Shown in pieces: positions 19,549 through 28,134 of a DNA stretch of 40,966 bases. The translations under genes and the position numbers were made by a program. This stretch comes from Desulfonatronovibrio sp. (lineage in GTDB: Bacteria; Desulfobacterota; Desulfovibrionia; Desulfovibrionales; Desulfonatronovibrionaceae): NCBI GenBank assembly GCA_007121655.1, contig SKKD01000156.1, forward strand, positions 1 through 40,966. The letters are read 5' to 3'. The notes under the pieces were generated by a model. That model did no database searches, was not told where the DNA came from, and was given only the letters and a program-made list of their open reading frames with translations. Position 1 is the first letter of the stretch. Each line of letters begins with the position of its first letter.

Positions 19549-19631
19549 AAGAGAGATATTAATTCTGGTTCCTGGACACTAGTGAGTGGATTTGAACAAA
19601 ATCCACGGCTAACGTCGAAGAGCCGTTTATT

Positions 19632-20120
19632 TCATAAGTTTTTTTGATAGATTATCTTGTCGTCGCCGGGTGCGTAGAAGTCCTCCAGTTTGCAAGTCTC
19701 TGTAAACCCAAGATCCCGATAAAATTGTCTTGCCGGCATGTAGTCTTTTCTGCCTGAAGTTTCAGCGTATATTTTTTCCCCGTTCTGTTTTTTCACCTTT
19801 ATTTCAGTTTCCAGATAAAGCAGCCTGCCCAGCCCCATTCCCTGAAAATCCCTGTGCACGGCAATCCAGTACAAATCATAACTGTGAAGCGTGCAGGGGA
19901 TGGGGCCAAAACAGGTAAAACCGGCCATTTGCCCAGATTCAACCCTGGCCAGCAGGAAAAAATAGCCTGATGCGAGACTCCCTTTTTCCAGGTTTTCCCT
20001 GACAAGATCCATGGCCACCTCTATTTCCCGGTTGTTGAAGGAGCTGGTTGAAATCAGGATGTTCCTGATCTTTTCCGGAGTTGATGGATCCGTATGTTCA
20101 TCAAAAATGAAAAAACTCAA
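19632..20120 (-). CDS. GNAT family N-acetyltransferase
   Basis: DLYWIAVHRDFQGMGLGRLLYLETE (GNAT motif A), ARQFYRDLGF; TTG start at 20120 preceded by ggggagg and 2 nt after the upstream stop; the ORF-track start at 20228 would overlap the upstream gene. Confidence 0.85.
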   Translation of the reverse strand: MSFFIFDEHTDPSTPEKIRNILISTSSFNNREIEVAMDLVRENLEKGSLASGYFFLLARVESGQMAGFTCFGPIPCTLHSYDLYWIAVHRDFQGMGLGRLLYLETEIKVKKQNGEKIYAETSGRKDYMPARQFYRDLGFTETCKLEDFYAPGDDKIIYQKNL

Positions 20121-20122
20121 AA

Positions 20123-21136
20123 TTATTGCCTCCCCAGTCCTGTCTGGACAATGGCGTTGACGACTTGAACCGGACTCATTCCTGCTCTCCCGGCTGCGGC
20201 CATAAAGCCCGCGTCCGGGGATAAACACGGATTGGTGTTTACTTCCAGGACAAATGGAATGCTTTCATGGTCTATTCTGAAATCCACCCTGGCGTATCCG
20301 GACAGCTCAAATACATCCCAGCATTTCAGAGCGATATCTTCAATCTGATCAATAAGTGTTTTATCAGCTGTATCAGTGATAAACCTTCTCCTGGCTGCTC
20401 TGACTGAAATTGATTCATCCTCCCATTTGGCCTGGTAATCTACAATTTTCGGCACCTCTTCAGAATAGTTCTCAAAGATGATTTCCGCCACGGGCAGGAC
20501 TTTTGCTCCATACCGGGTTCCCAGCATGGAAACATTCAATTCCCTCCCAGGAATAAATTTTTCCACAAACCAGGTTCCACCGTATTTCTTCCTTAATCGG
20601 TTGATTCGCTGCTCAATTTTATCTGCTGAAAATTCTTTGATAACGCTTGTCCTTCCAAGGCCAAGTGAACCGTGCTCCCAGACGGATTTTATAATCCAGC
20701 AGCCTTTGATGGCCTTATTCTGGAAAGAATCAGAAAGCGTCAGCCACTGGGGCGTCAAAATATTATGGGCCAGCATCATTTTCTTGGCCAGAAGCTTTGA
20801 AGACGCCATGACCATGGCAGTGTGCCCGTTGCCTGTATAGGCGATATCCAAGTCTTCAAGCACGGCCAGCGGGTAATAAATAAAAGCGCCCTTGCCCTGA
20901 ATTTCCTCAACCAGATTGAAAACCAAATCAGGTTGCAGCATGCCAAGCTGCCTGCTCAGGCTTTCCATGTCCAGGGTCGCGGAAATAATGCTTACCTCAA
21001 ACCCGAGATCGACAAGAATGTCCACTACCATCCTTACCTGTATCAGATTGTCTGCCTGGTCTGCCCTGGCTTTTGCAGCAAAGGATGAGGTTAAAACTAC
21101 CACCTTCATATTTGCCATTGTCTCTCGCGTGTTCAT
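20123..21136 (-). CDS. ATP-grasp ligase, D-alanine-D-alanine-ligase-like (second of pair)
   Basis: PDLVFNLVEE, YTGNGHTAMVMASSKLLAKKMM, FVEKFIPGRELNVSMLG, GYARVDFRIDHESIPFVLEVNTNPCLSPD. Confidence 0.88.
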   Translation of the reverse strand: MNTRETMANMKVVVLTSSFAAKARADQADNLIQVRMVVDILVDLGFEVSIISATLDMESLSRQLGMLQPDLVFNLVEEIQGKGAFIYYPLAVLEDLDIAYTGNGHTAMVMASSKLLAKKMMLAHNILTPQWLTLSDSFQNKAIKGCWIIKSVWEHGSLGLGRTSVIKEFSADKIEQRINRLRKKYGGTWFVEKFIPGRELNVSMLGTRYGAKVLPVAEIIFENYSEEVPKIVDYQAKWEDESISVRAARRRFITDTADKTLIDQIEDIALKCWDVFELSGYARVDFRIDHESIPFVLEVNTNPCLSPDAGFMAAAGRAGMSPVQVVNAIVQTGLGRQ

Positions 21137-22149
21137 TAATGTGCCAATTCAAAGGATCTTGATTTTATTTTTTCAGGAATTTCAAGCGAATACCTGGTCA
21201 TGGCTGATTCGATTATCCGGCTGATCAACTTTTCAAAACCCCATCCGGCCAGTCCACACAAGATAGGCAGGTCAGAATGAATTGGATTCAGCCCGGCCAG
21301 GGGATTAATCTCAATAAAAGTCATCCTTCCATGTCGATCCTGCCTCAGATCCACTCTGCCGCCGTCGAGACATCCAAGGCCCTTCCAAATCTTCAGGGCG
21401 AGTTCCATGGCCTGAAGTTTTAGTTCCCCGTGCACCAGCTCGTAGTGTACTTTTTGTTCATAATTTTCCTTTATTGAATAAGAATAAATATTTTCATGGT
21501 TGATAATAACTTCCATAACGCCTATGCCCGAAGCTTTTTCTCCTGACCCGACGATGCCTACGGTTACTTCCTTTCCTGGAAGGAATTCCTCAACAAGCAA
21601 GGGCTGGTTGAACCGGTCAAGCAGTTCGGCGCAAAGATATTCAAGCTCTCTTTGATTGGTTACAACTGATTGTTGAGTAATACCCTTGCCCGTTCCTTCG
21701 GATACCGGCTTAACAAAAGCAGGGAACTGCAAAGGAATTTTTTTCAGATCCATTAAAGATTCAACCACATGAAACCATCCTGTGGGAAGGCCAAGATCTC
21801 TGATCATACTTTTGCAAAATCCCTTGTGCAGGGAAACAGCCATGACCGCGGGATCTGAAAACACATAGGGTATCCGGTGATAATCCAGAAGACAGGGGAC
21901 CAGTGATTCACGGCCCGAGCCGTAGATTCCTTCACAGATATTAAACACCATGTCCCACCGCCGGCCTCCGGCCAGAGCCCGGACAAGATTACCGGCATGG
22001 CCTATTCTTTCCACCTCATAGCCCAGGAAATCAAGCACGTTTCCAATGGCATCAATAGTTTCAGGCTTGTCAAGCTCTTCAGTCTGTTCCATGGAAAAAC
22101 CAGCATTAAGGTACTCTTGACGAAGATCAAAAGTCAGTCCGATTTTCAT
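21136..22149 (-). CDS. ATP-grasp ligase, D-alanine-D-alanine-ligase-like (first of pair)
   Basis: DMVFNICEGIYGSGRESLVPCLLDYHRIPYVFSDP, FVKPVSEGTGKGI, LVEEFLPGKEVTVGIVG, GGRVDLRQDRHGRMTFIEINPLAGLNP. Confidence 0.88.
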   Translation of the reverse strand: MKIGLTFDLRQEYLNAGFSMEQTEELDKPETIDAIGNVLDFLGYEVERIGHAGNLVRALAGGRRWDMVFNICEGIYGSGRESLVPCLLDYHRIPYVFSDPAVMAVSLHKGFCKSMIRDLGLPTGWFHVVESLMDLKKIPLQFPAFVKPVSEGTGKGITQQSVVTNQRELEYLCAELLDRFNQPLLVEEFLPGKEVTVGIVGSGEKASGIGVMEVIINHENIYSYSIKENYEQKVHYELVHGELKLQAMELALKIWKGLGCLDGGRVDLRQDRHGRMTFIEINPLAGLNPIHSDLPILCGLAGWGFEKLISRIIESAMTRYSLEIPEKIKSRSFELAH

Positions 22150-23465
22150 TGTTCTCCTCCGGATAGATCATAGGAAGTGATCATGTTTAAGCCTGAAATT
22201 CCAGCAGGATCAGGAGCTTCGGGATATACAAAAAGCTTGTTCTCAAAGTTTTTAAAAACCTGACCCTGAATGGTTTGCCCCTGATAATAATCAGGCAGCA
22301 CAGGGGTCTTGCCTCCGCCACCGGGCAGATCAATGACGTACTGGGGGACCGCGTAGCCTGAAGTGTGGCCTCTTAGTCCCTGGATGACCTCCAGGCCTTT
22401 TTCCATTGTGGTTCTGAAGTGACCTGAGCCAGGAACAGGATCGCATTGATACAGGTAATAGGGGCGCACTCTGGCCTGAAGCAGCCTGTGGTTGAGGTTT
22501 TTCATGATCTCCTGGTCATCGTTTATGCCTTTTAAAAGCACGGTCTGACTGCCCATGGGAATGCCGGCATCAGCAAGACTTACGCAGGCTTTCACAGATT
22601 CAACTGTAAGTTCATCCGGATGCGTAAAATGCAGGCTCATGAAAACAGGATGATATTTTTTCAGCATGGCGCACAGCTTCCTGTTTATCCTCTGAGGCAA
22701 TACAGCCGGTACTTTGGAGCCGATCCTTATTATTTCAACATGTTTGATCGCCCTTAATCCTTTGATTATGTATTCCAGCTGCTCATCACTCATGGTCAGA
22801 GGATCTCCGCCGGATATGAGTACATCTCTCACCCGGTTGTCATTTTTAATATATTCCATGCCTGAATTCCACCTATCAATACCATAAGCCCCTCTTTGTC
22901 CCACTATTCTTGATCTGGTGCAGTAGCGGCAATAGGTGGAACAAAAACCGGTAGCCAGAAACAATACCCGGTCGGGATATCTGTGAACAATTCCCGGCAC
23001 CGGGCTGTCCTGATCCTCGTGGAGAGGGTCTTCCTTTTCGCCCGGGCCTTTGACAAGTTCATATTCAGTGGGGATCACGCATTTTCGAACAGGGTCTTTA
23101 TAATCAGTCTCATGCACCAGGCTCATGTAGTAAGGAGTGATGGAAAGAGGCAAGATATTTTCCATGGACATGACTGCTTTTTCCCGCGAGGAAAGAGTCA
23201 GATAGCTTTCCAGATCTTTTGCCCTGCAGATTCTGTTTTTAAGTTGCCATCTCCAGTCATTCCAGCTTTTGTCAGACACCCCGGGATAATGTTTGTGCCT
23301 GAAACAGGAAGTGATGAAATCGGATTGTGTTTTTTCTTTGGCTGGAAAGTAAGTTTCGGGGCTGTAAAAGTTATGAAATTGTTTTTTTCCGGAAGGCCTG
23401 TTCAGTGATGGACTCCAGGAAGAGGGAGGTTCAGGCTCAACTTCAGCCAGTTCTTGTTGTTTCAT
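22146..23465 (-). CDS. KamA-family radical SAM aminomutase (lysine 2,3-aminomutase-like)
   Basis: CSTYCRYCTRSR (CxxxCxxC), VRDVLISGGDPLTMSDEQLEYI, GHTSGYAVPQYVIDLPGGGGKTPV (PLP Lys); 4-bp ATGA overlap with the next gene. Confidence 0.93.
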   Translation of the reverse strand: MKQQELAEVEPEPPSSWSPSLNRPSGKKQFHNFYSPETYFPAKEKTQSDFITSCFRHKHYPGVSDKSWNDWRWQLKNRICRAKDLESYLTLSSREKAVMSMENILPLSITPYYMSLVHETDYKDPVRKCVIPTEYELVKGPGEKEDPLHEDQDSPVPGIVHRYPDRVLFLATGFCSTYCRYCTRSRIVGQRGAYGIDRWNSGMEYIKNDNRVRDVLISGGDPLTMSDEQLEYIIKGLRAIKHVEIIRIGSKVPAVLPQRINRKLCAMLKKYHPVFMSLHFTHPDELTVESVKACVSLADAGIPMGSQTVLLKGINDDQEIMKNLNHRLLQARVRPYYLYQCDPVPGSGHFRTTMEKGLEVIQGLRGHTSGYAVPQYVIDLPGGGGKTPVLPDYYQGQTIQGQVFKNFENKLFVYPEAPDPAGISGLNMITSYDLSGGEQ

Positions 23466-23526
23466 GTCATATTCCTTAAGGTTCGGGTTGTCTGTTGAAA
23501 TTTCATCAAGTAACTCATTTGTCTTA

Positions 23527-23543
23527 TAACAAATTTAATGCCA
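23527..23543 (-). promoter_or_regulatory. Possible sigma54 -24/-12 element upstream of the kamA-like operon
   Basis: Minus strand TGGCATTAAATTTGTTA versus TGGCACG-N4-TTGCA; correct GG-N10-G spacing but GC replaced by GT. Confidence 0.35.
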
Positions 23544-23646
23544 GGATAAAATGAATACAATTCAATGTATTATGAAATGAAGTTCTCTGAAAATCAGAAC
23601 TGTTGGTTCCGGTATATTGATGTGATGAAAGCCGGGAGGGCAAAAG

Positions 23647-23730
23647 ATGAATACTGATCAGGAGAAGTTGTTGTTATCAGAAGTAGAAAAGAAGAACAAA
23701 AAGTTCGAGTCGGAAGAAGTCCGGAACTGA
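23647..23730 (+). CDS. Candidate 27-aa small ORF
   Basis: gggaggg SD then ATG: MNTDQEKLLLSEVEKKNKKFESEEVRN stop; intergenic on the opposite strand to its neighbours. Confidence 0.3.
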   Translation: MNTDQEKLLLSEVEKKNKKFESEEVRN

Positions 23731-23739
23731 CGGTTCCGG
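23721..23739 (-). terminator. Stem-loop downstream of the sigma54 activator gene
   Basis: ccggaac-tgacg-gttccgg perfect 7-bp stem; weak T-tract. Confidence 0.4.
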
Positions 23740-23773
23740 TTTGCCTGGGAGTCTGAAATTGATGGGTCTGATT

Positions 23774-24748
23774 TCAGCGGGTTTTGAATTCTTTTTTGTC
23801 CAGGCCATGTTTACTCATGAGTTTGTTAAGCTGTCTTTCGCCGATCCCGGCCTGAAGAGCTGAATTCTTAATTCTCCCTTTGTTTTTTATGAGCAGTTGC
23901 TGGAGGTATTGTTTTTCAATGGCTTCAATGTGAATTTTTCTGACCTGGGACAGGGGTGAATCAATATCAATCTGTTCTGTTCCAGCTCCGGGCTGATTGA
24001 TGAAAAGCTGGGGAGGAAAGCTCATGGGAGTGAGTACTTCCGAGTTTTCCAGAATAAGAGCCCTCTCCAGAAGGTTTTCCAGCTCCCTCACATTACCCGG
24101 CCAGGAGTAGCTTTCAAAAGCCTCAATTACTTCTTTGGTTATTCCTTCAACCTTACCAGGCAAGCCTTGCTTAAGCCTGTTCAGGATGTTTAAAGCCATG
24201 AGTGGAATATCCTCGATTCTCTCTCTTAATGGGGGTATTTCAATGGGGAAAACATTCAGCCTGTACATGAGATCCTGGCGAAACAGATTCTGTGCGCACA
24301 AAGTTCGAAGATCCGCATTGGTGGCGGCGATGATTCTCACTGCAACATGAATGTCTTTTGTACCTCCGACCCGTTGAAATGTTCTGTCCTGCATAAAATA
24401 CAAAAGTTTAACCTGAGCTGCCCGGGTTAAGGTTCCTACTTCATCCAGAAGGATGGTCCCTTCATGAGCCAGTTCGAAACGACCGGTTTTACGTGATATG
24501 GCTCCGGTAAAAGCACCTTTTTCATGACCGAAGAGTTCACTTTCAATGAGATTCTCCGGGATGGCCCCGCAGTTTATGGCTATAAAAGGTTTATCACGTC
24601 TGTTGGAATTGAGGTGGATATATCTGGCAAGAGTGCTCTTCCCTACGCCTGTTTCTCCTGTTAAAAGCACTGTGGTCTGGGTAGAAGCAACCAGGTTCAA
24701 TTTTTGGAACACTTCCCGCATTACAGCGGATTTAGTTTGAATAAGCAC
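23774..24748 (-). CDS. Sigma54-dependent transcriptional activator (AAA+ plus HTH, no N-terminal sensory domain)
   Basis: [65 protein letters not shown]. Confidence 0.95.
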   Translation of the reverse strand: MLIQTKSAVMREVFQKLNLVASTQTTVLLTGETGVGKSTLARYIHLNSNRRDKPFIAINCGAIPENLIESELFGHEKGAFTGAISRKTGRFELAHEGTILLDEVGTLTRAAQVKLLYFMQDRTFQRVGGTKDIHVAVRIIAATNADLRTLCAQNLFRQDLMYRLNVFPIEIPPLRERIEDIPLMALNILNRLKQGLPGKVEGITKEVIEAFESYSWPGNVRELENLLERALILENSEVLTPMSFPPQLFINQPGAGTEQIDIDSPLSQVRKIHIEAIEKQYLQQLLIKNKGRIKNSALQAGIGERQLNKLMSKHGLDKKEFKTR

Positions 24749-24796
24749 AATTTTTTTTCATGTTTTATTGGTTAGTATTGTTTCAGCAGGTTTTTG

Positions 24797-24892
24797 AAAT
24801 CAACAAGTTGATTTGATCGTGAAAAGCTTATAATAAGTCTGGCTGCTGAATGCAAAAATAACAACATTATGATATCTTAACAAGTTGATTTG
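24797..24892. promoter_or_regulatory. Two putative operator/UAS sites in the divergent promoter region
   Basis: Perfect 8-2-8 palindrome AAATCAAC-AA-GTTGATTT (24797-24814) and second copy of the 14-mer AACAAGTTGATTTG at 24879-24892, 77 bp after the first (24802-24815). Confidence 0.65.
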
Positions 24893-25149
24893 GCAACATG
24901 GTCAGCTGATGCCAGGAAACAATGTTGAAAATATGTACCTATTTTCCGGTATTGCCTGATAAGGTAAGCCAAAATCCTGAATTGGCTGTTTTGATCGCAC
25001 CGAACCCCCTGGTTCAAATCACCCCACACTTCTTAAGACCCAAATCCATGAGATGGATTGATCAGCGAAGCAGGGATTTTGCGGGGAAACTAAACACGGA
25101 GCAGATTAATCATTAACATTGCACCTGTCCATTATAGAGGGTCTCAAGA

Positions 25150-26883
25150 ATGTTCAGAATACGAAGAATTTACGACGATATTCTGACCCAGGATAAAGAA
25201 GTACTGGTCCAGGTCCGGGAGATCCTTAAGGAACAGTTTCCCCTCATCACAGAGAAAGATGCCGGCCTGCTTCCGTCCCAGTTGAAGAATCCCCTTAAGC
25301 ATCATTTCAGAAGCATACTCTTTGCCGGAGAGGATCAGAACGGAAACCTCCGGGGCTTTGCCGTACTCATGCATGCAACTGATCATAATTTTGGCTACCT
25401 TGATTATATTTCAACCGCAGGCAGCAGAACCGGAGCAGGCGTTGGAGGAGCTCTTTATCAGCGCGTCAGGGATGAGTCCCTTGCCCTGAACCTGGAAGGA
25501 ATTTTTTTTGAGTGTCTTGCTGATGATGAAAAGGTCTGCAGGCAAAAGGAAATTATTTCACAAAACCGTTCCAGACTCAAATTTTATGAACGTTTCGGAG
25601 CCCGACCCATAATCCGAACCGCTTATGAAACTCCATTAAGTCCGGATGATGACTGTCCTCCATATCTTGTTCTGGATCCTCTGGATCGTGAGCCGAACCT
25701 TAGCAGGGACAAGTCCAGAGTTTTTGTCAGGGCTATTCTTGAACGCAGGTACAAGCATAAATGTCCGCCCGGATATATAGATATGGTTGTAGAATCATTT
25801 CAGGACGATCCGGTTAGACTCAGAGACTTCAGATATATCAGAAAGAGACCGGAAAATTTCCGGGTCAGGCACATAAACGTGGATAGGATTATTGCCCTTT
25901 GCGTCAATGACAGACACGATATACATCATGTGCATGAGCGGGGTTATGTACAGGCTCCGGTAAGAATTCCCGCCATTCTGGGTGAACTGGATAAAACCGG
26001 CTTCTTTGAAAGGGTAAAGGTGGTCCGGCAATCAAAAAAGCATATTCTGGCGGTTCATGACAAAAAACTGGTTGATTACCTGAAAAATGTATGCGCCGGT
26101 CTAAAACCGGGTAAATCAGTCTATCCGTATGTCTTTCCCGTGCGTAACACTGCCCGGCCCCCCAGGGAGCTTCCTGTCAGGGCCGGATACTTTTGCATTG
26201 ACACCTTTACTCCAATAAACAGCAATGCTTATCTGGCAGCCAGAAGAGCAGTGGACGCCACCCTGACCGCAGCGCAGTGTCTATTAAAAGGCCATCGTCT
26301 TGCTTATGCCCTGGTCAGGCCGCCGGGCCATCATGCCGAACGCAGGGTTTTCGGGGGCTTCTGCTATTTCAATTCCACGGCCATTGCCGCCAACTACCTG
26401 AGCAGTCTGGGGAAAGTGGCGGTCATCGATGTGGACTATCATCACGGAAACGGCACTCAGGACATCTTTTATGAACGAGATGACGTGCTCACCATATCTC
26501 TGCATGGCCATCCGCGTTTTTCTTATCCATACTTCAGCGGGTATGCCCAGGAAAAAGGGGTCGGATCAGGCGTGGGTTTTAATATAAATTACCCTCTGCC
26601 CCAGGAACTTGACGGCCGGGCATACCGGATTGTCCTTGAAAAAGCTGTGCAACGAATCAGAAAATTCAAGCCTGGTTTTCTGGTGATAGCACTGGGTCTG
26701 GATCCGGCCAAAGGCGACCCTACCGGAACATGGTCTTTAAAAGCTAAGGATTTTGAAGAGAACGCAGTAATGCTTGCATCCCTTGCCCTGCCCACACTGG
26801 TGGTTCAGGAAGGTGGGTACAGGGTTCGTTCACTTGGTCTTAATGCCAGACATTTCTTTGAAGGACTGGTCAAGGGTGTCTGA
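25150..26883 (+). CDS. GNAT-HDAC fusion: N-terminal GNAT-like acetyltransferase domain plus histone deacetylase/acetylpolyamine amidohydrolase domain
   Basis: N-terminal YISTAGSRTGAGVGGALYQRVRDES (GNAT motif A); C-terminal RPPGHHAERRVFGGFCYFN, VAVIDVDYHHGNGTQDIFY, ALGLDPAKGDPTGTW, QEGGYR. Confidence 0.9.
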   Translation: MFRIRRIYDDILTQDKEVLVQVREILKEQFPLITEKDAGLLPSQLKNPLKHHFRSILFAGEDQNGNLRGFAVLMHATDHNFGYLDYISTAGSRTGAGVGGALYQRVRDESLALNLEGIFFECLADDEKVCRQKEIISQNRSRLKFYERFGARPIIRTAYETPLSPDDDCPPYLVLDPLDREPNLSRDKSRVFVRAILERRYKHKCPPGYIDMVVESFQDDPVRLRDFRYIRKRPENFRVRHINVDRIIALCVNDRHDIHHVHERGYVQAPVRIPAILGELDKTGFFERVKVVRQSKKHILAVHDKKLVDYLKNVCAGLKPGKSVYPYVFPVRNTARPPRELPVRAGYFCIDTFTPINSNAYLAARRAVDATLTAAQCLLKGHRLAYALVRPPGHHAERRVFGGFCYFNSTAIAANYLSSLGKVAVIDVDYHHGNGTQDIFYERDDVLTISLHGHPRFSYPYFSGYAQEKGVGSGVGFNINYPLPQELDGRAYRIVLEKAVQRIRKFKPGFLVIALGLDPAKGDPTGTWSLKAKDFEENAVMLASLALPTLVVQEGGYRVRSLGLNARHFFEGLVKGV

Positions 26884-27057
26884 TGATTCGGTCAAAGCCA
26901 AGGCACAGTTCTCCCTTGGCAAAGTATAAATCTGACACCCAGGAAAACGGCTTATCATGGCTTGAACCTGATTCTGCCCATGGATCGTCACATATATTTT
27001 GATGTTGGGTTGGTATTTTTGTCAGGCCTATTCAAGATAAGTATACGTTCATGAATT

Positions 27058-28134
27058 TCAGGTTCGGGGTGAAGCCGGTCCGGCTTTTTCCAGTGCCTGG
27101 CCTGTTATCTGTTTCGGAGATAAAGGTTTGGTTCGGACAATACCCCTGAGAAGCCTGCCAAGGATGTCCGAACCGGTAATAACCTGTCTTTCTTCACTCC
27201 AGCAGAGAATAATATCCTCATCAACCACATCGTCTCCGGAATGTTTTGGATTGACCTTGAATCTGGGGATGACTTCCCCGAGCTTTTTAAGGCAGTCCCG
27301 GATGATTATGGGCCTGTGGCAATGGGAATAGGGATTAAAGGATTCAGGACTGAAGAGGGCGTCCCGGATGAATTTGTCAGAGTTCAAGGCAATTCTTGGC
27401 TGATCTTCCTGATCTACAATGATGATCCATTTTTTACCTGAACGGTGCAAAATTTGCAGAAACCTATCATCTCCCGAAGGGGTAATATTGGGAAATACCG
27501 GCCTGTTATCTTCAAATTCGAGCCTGATAATGCTCTGGGGGTCTATTGCCTCGCCCTCGGCCGCAACAGGCAAATCATCCAAAGCCAGAAAATTCAGGCT
27601 GCCGGTACCTTCGACCTTGTCGATTTCGCTTTTGGTGGACTCCATGTGCATTTTAATCAGTTCGCGCAGGTCGTGCTCCTTGTAGTAAGTTATGGCCTCA
27701 GGACCCAGCCATCGATCCAGAACTATGGCTGTAGGTTTGGCTATGGGATAAAGGATGATCTGATAAAGCCTGATGACCGGAAAAAGAAGTGCTCCCATTT
27801 TAAGGGCGTTACGGGAGAAATAGGCCTGGGGCATAATCTCACCGAATACGGTTATGATCACTGTGGAAAAGAAAAAAGCCACAACCCCGGTCAATACAGA
27901 CCCGGACAAAAGGGCCAGAAGCACGTTAACGCCCACATTTGCCCAGAGAATGGTTACCAGGAGAAAGTTGGAATCTTTTCTCAGATTGAGGATTTTTAAA
28001 GCATGGAGATTATTTTTGGAGGCTTCCATCTCCAGCTGGAGCTTGTTGATGGTGAAATAGGCCAGATTGAGCCCGGAAAGCATGGCGGACTGTGTTATGC
28101 AAATGGCTATGCCTATCCAGATGAAAGTGGTCAT
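27058..28134 (-). CDS. DUF21/CNNM (HlyC/CorC-like) membrane protein with CBS-type region
   Basis: Hydrophobic N-terminal DUF21-like helices ending in VIITVFGEIMPQAYFSRNAL; CBS-like C-terminal half. Confidence 0.82.
   Translation of the reverse strand: MTTFIWIGIAICITQSAMLSGLNLAYFTINKLQLEMEASKNNLHALKILNLRKDSNFLLVTILWANVGVNVLLALLSGSVLTGVVAFFFSTVIITVFGEIMPQAYFSRNALKMGALLFPVIRLYQIILYPIAKPTAIVLDRWLGPEAITYYKEHDLRELIKMHMESTKSEIDKVEGTGSLNFLALDDLPVAAEGEAIDPQSIIRLEFEDNRPVFPNITPSGDDRFLQILHRSGKKWIIIVDQEDQPRIALNSDKFIRDALFSPESFNPYSHCHRPIIIRDCLKKLGEVIPRFKVNPKHSGDDVVDEDIILCWSEERQVITGSDILGRLLRGIVRTKPLSPKQITGQALEKAGPASPRT

Noticed and set aside
24841-24960. Sigma54 promoter for the GNAT-HDAC gene (TGGCTGCTGAATGCA, TGGCAACATGGTCAGC)
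   Set aside because: GG to GC spacing is 9 or 11, not 10; not reported as a promoter.
27445-27999. 184-aa plus-strand ORF
   Set aside because: Antisense to the CNNM-like gene (27058-28134), which has a recognisable membrane-protein translation.
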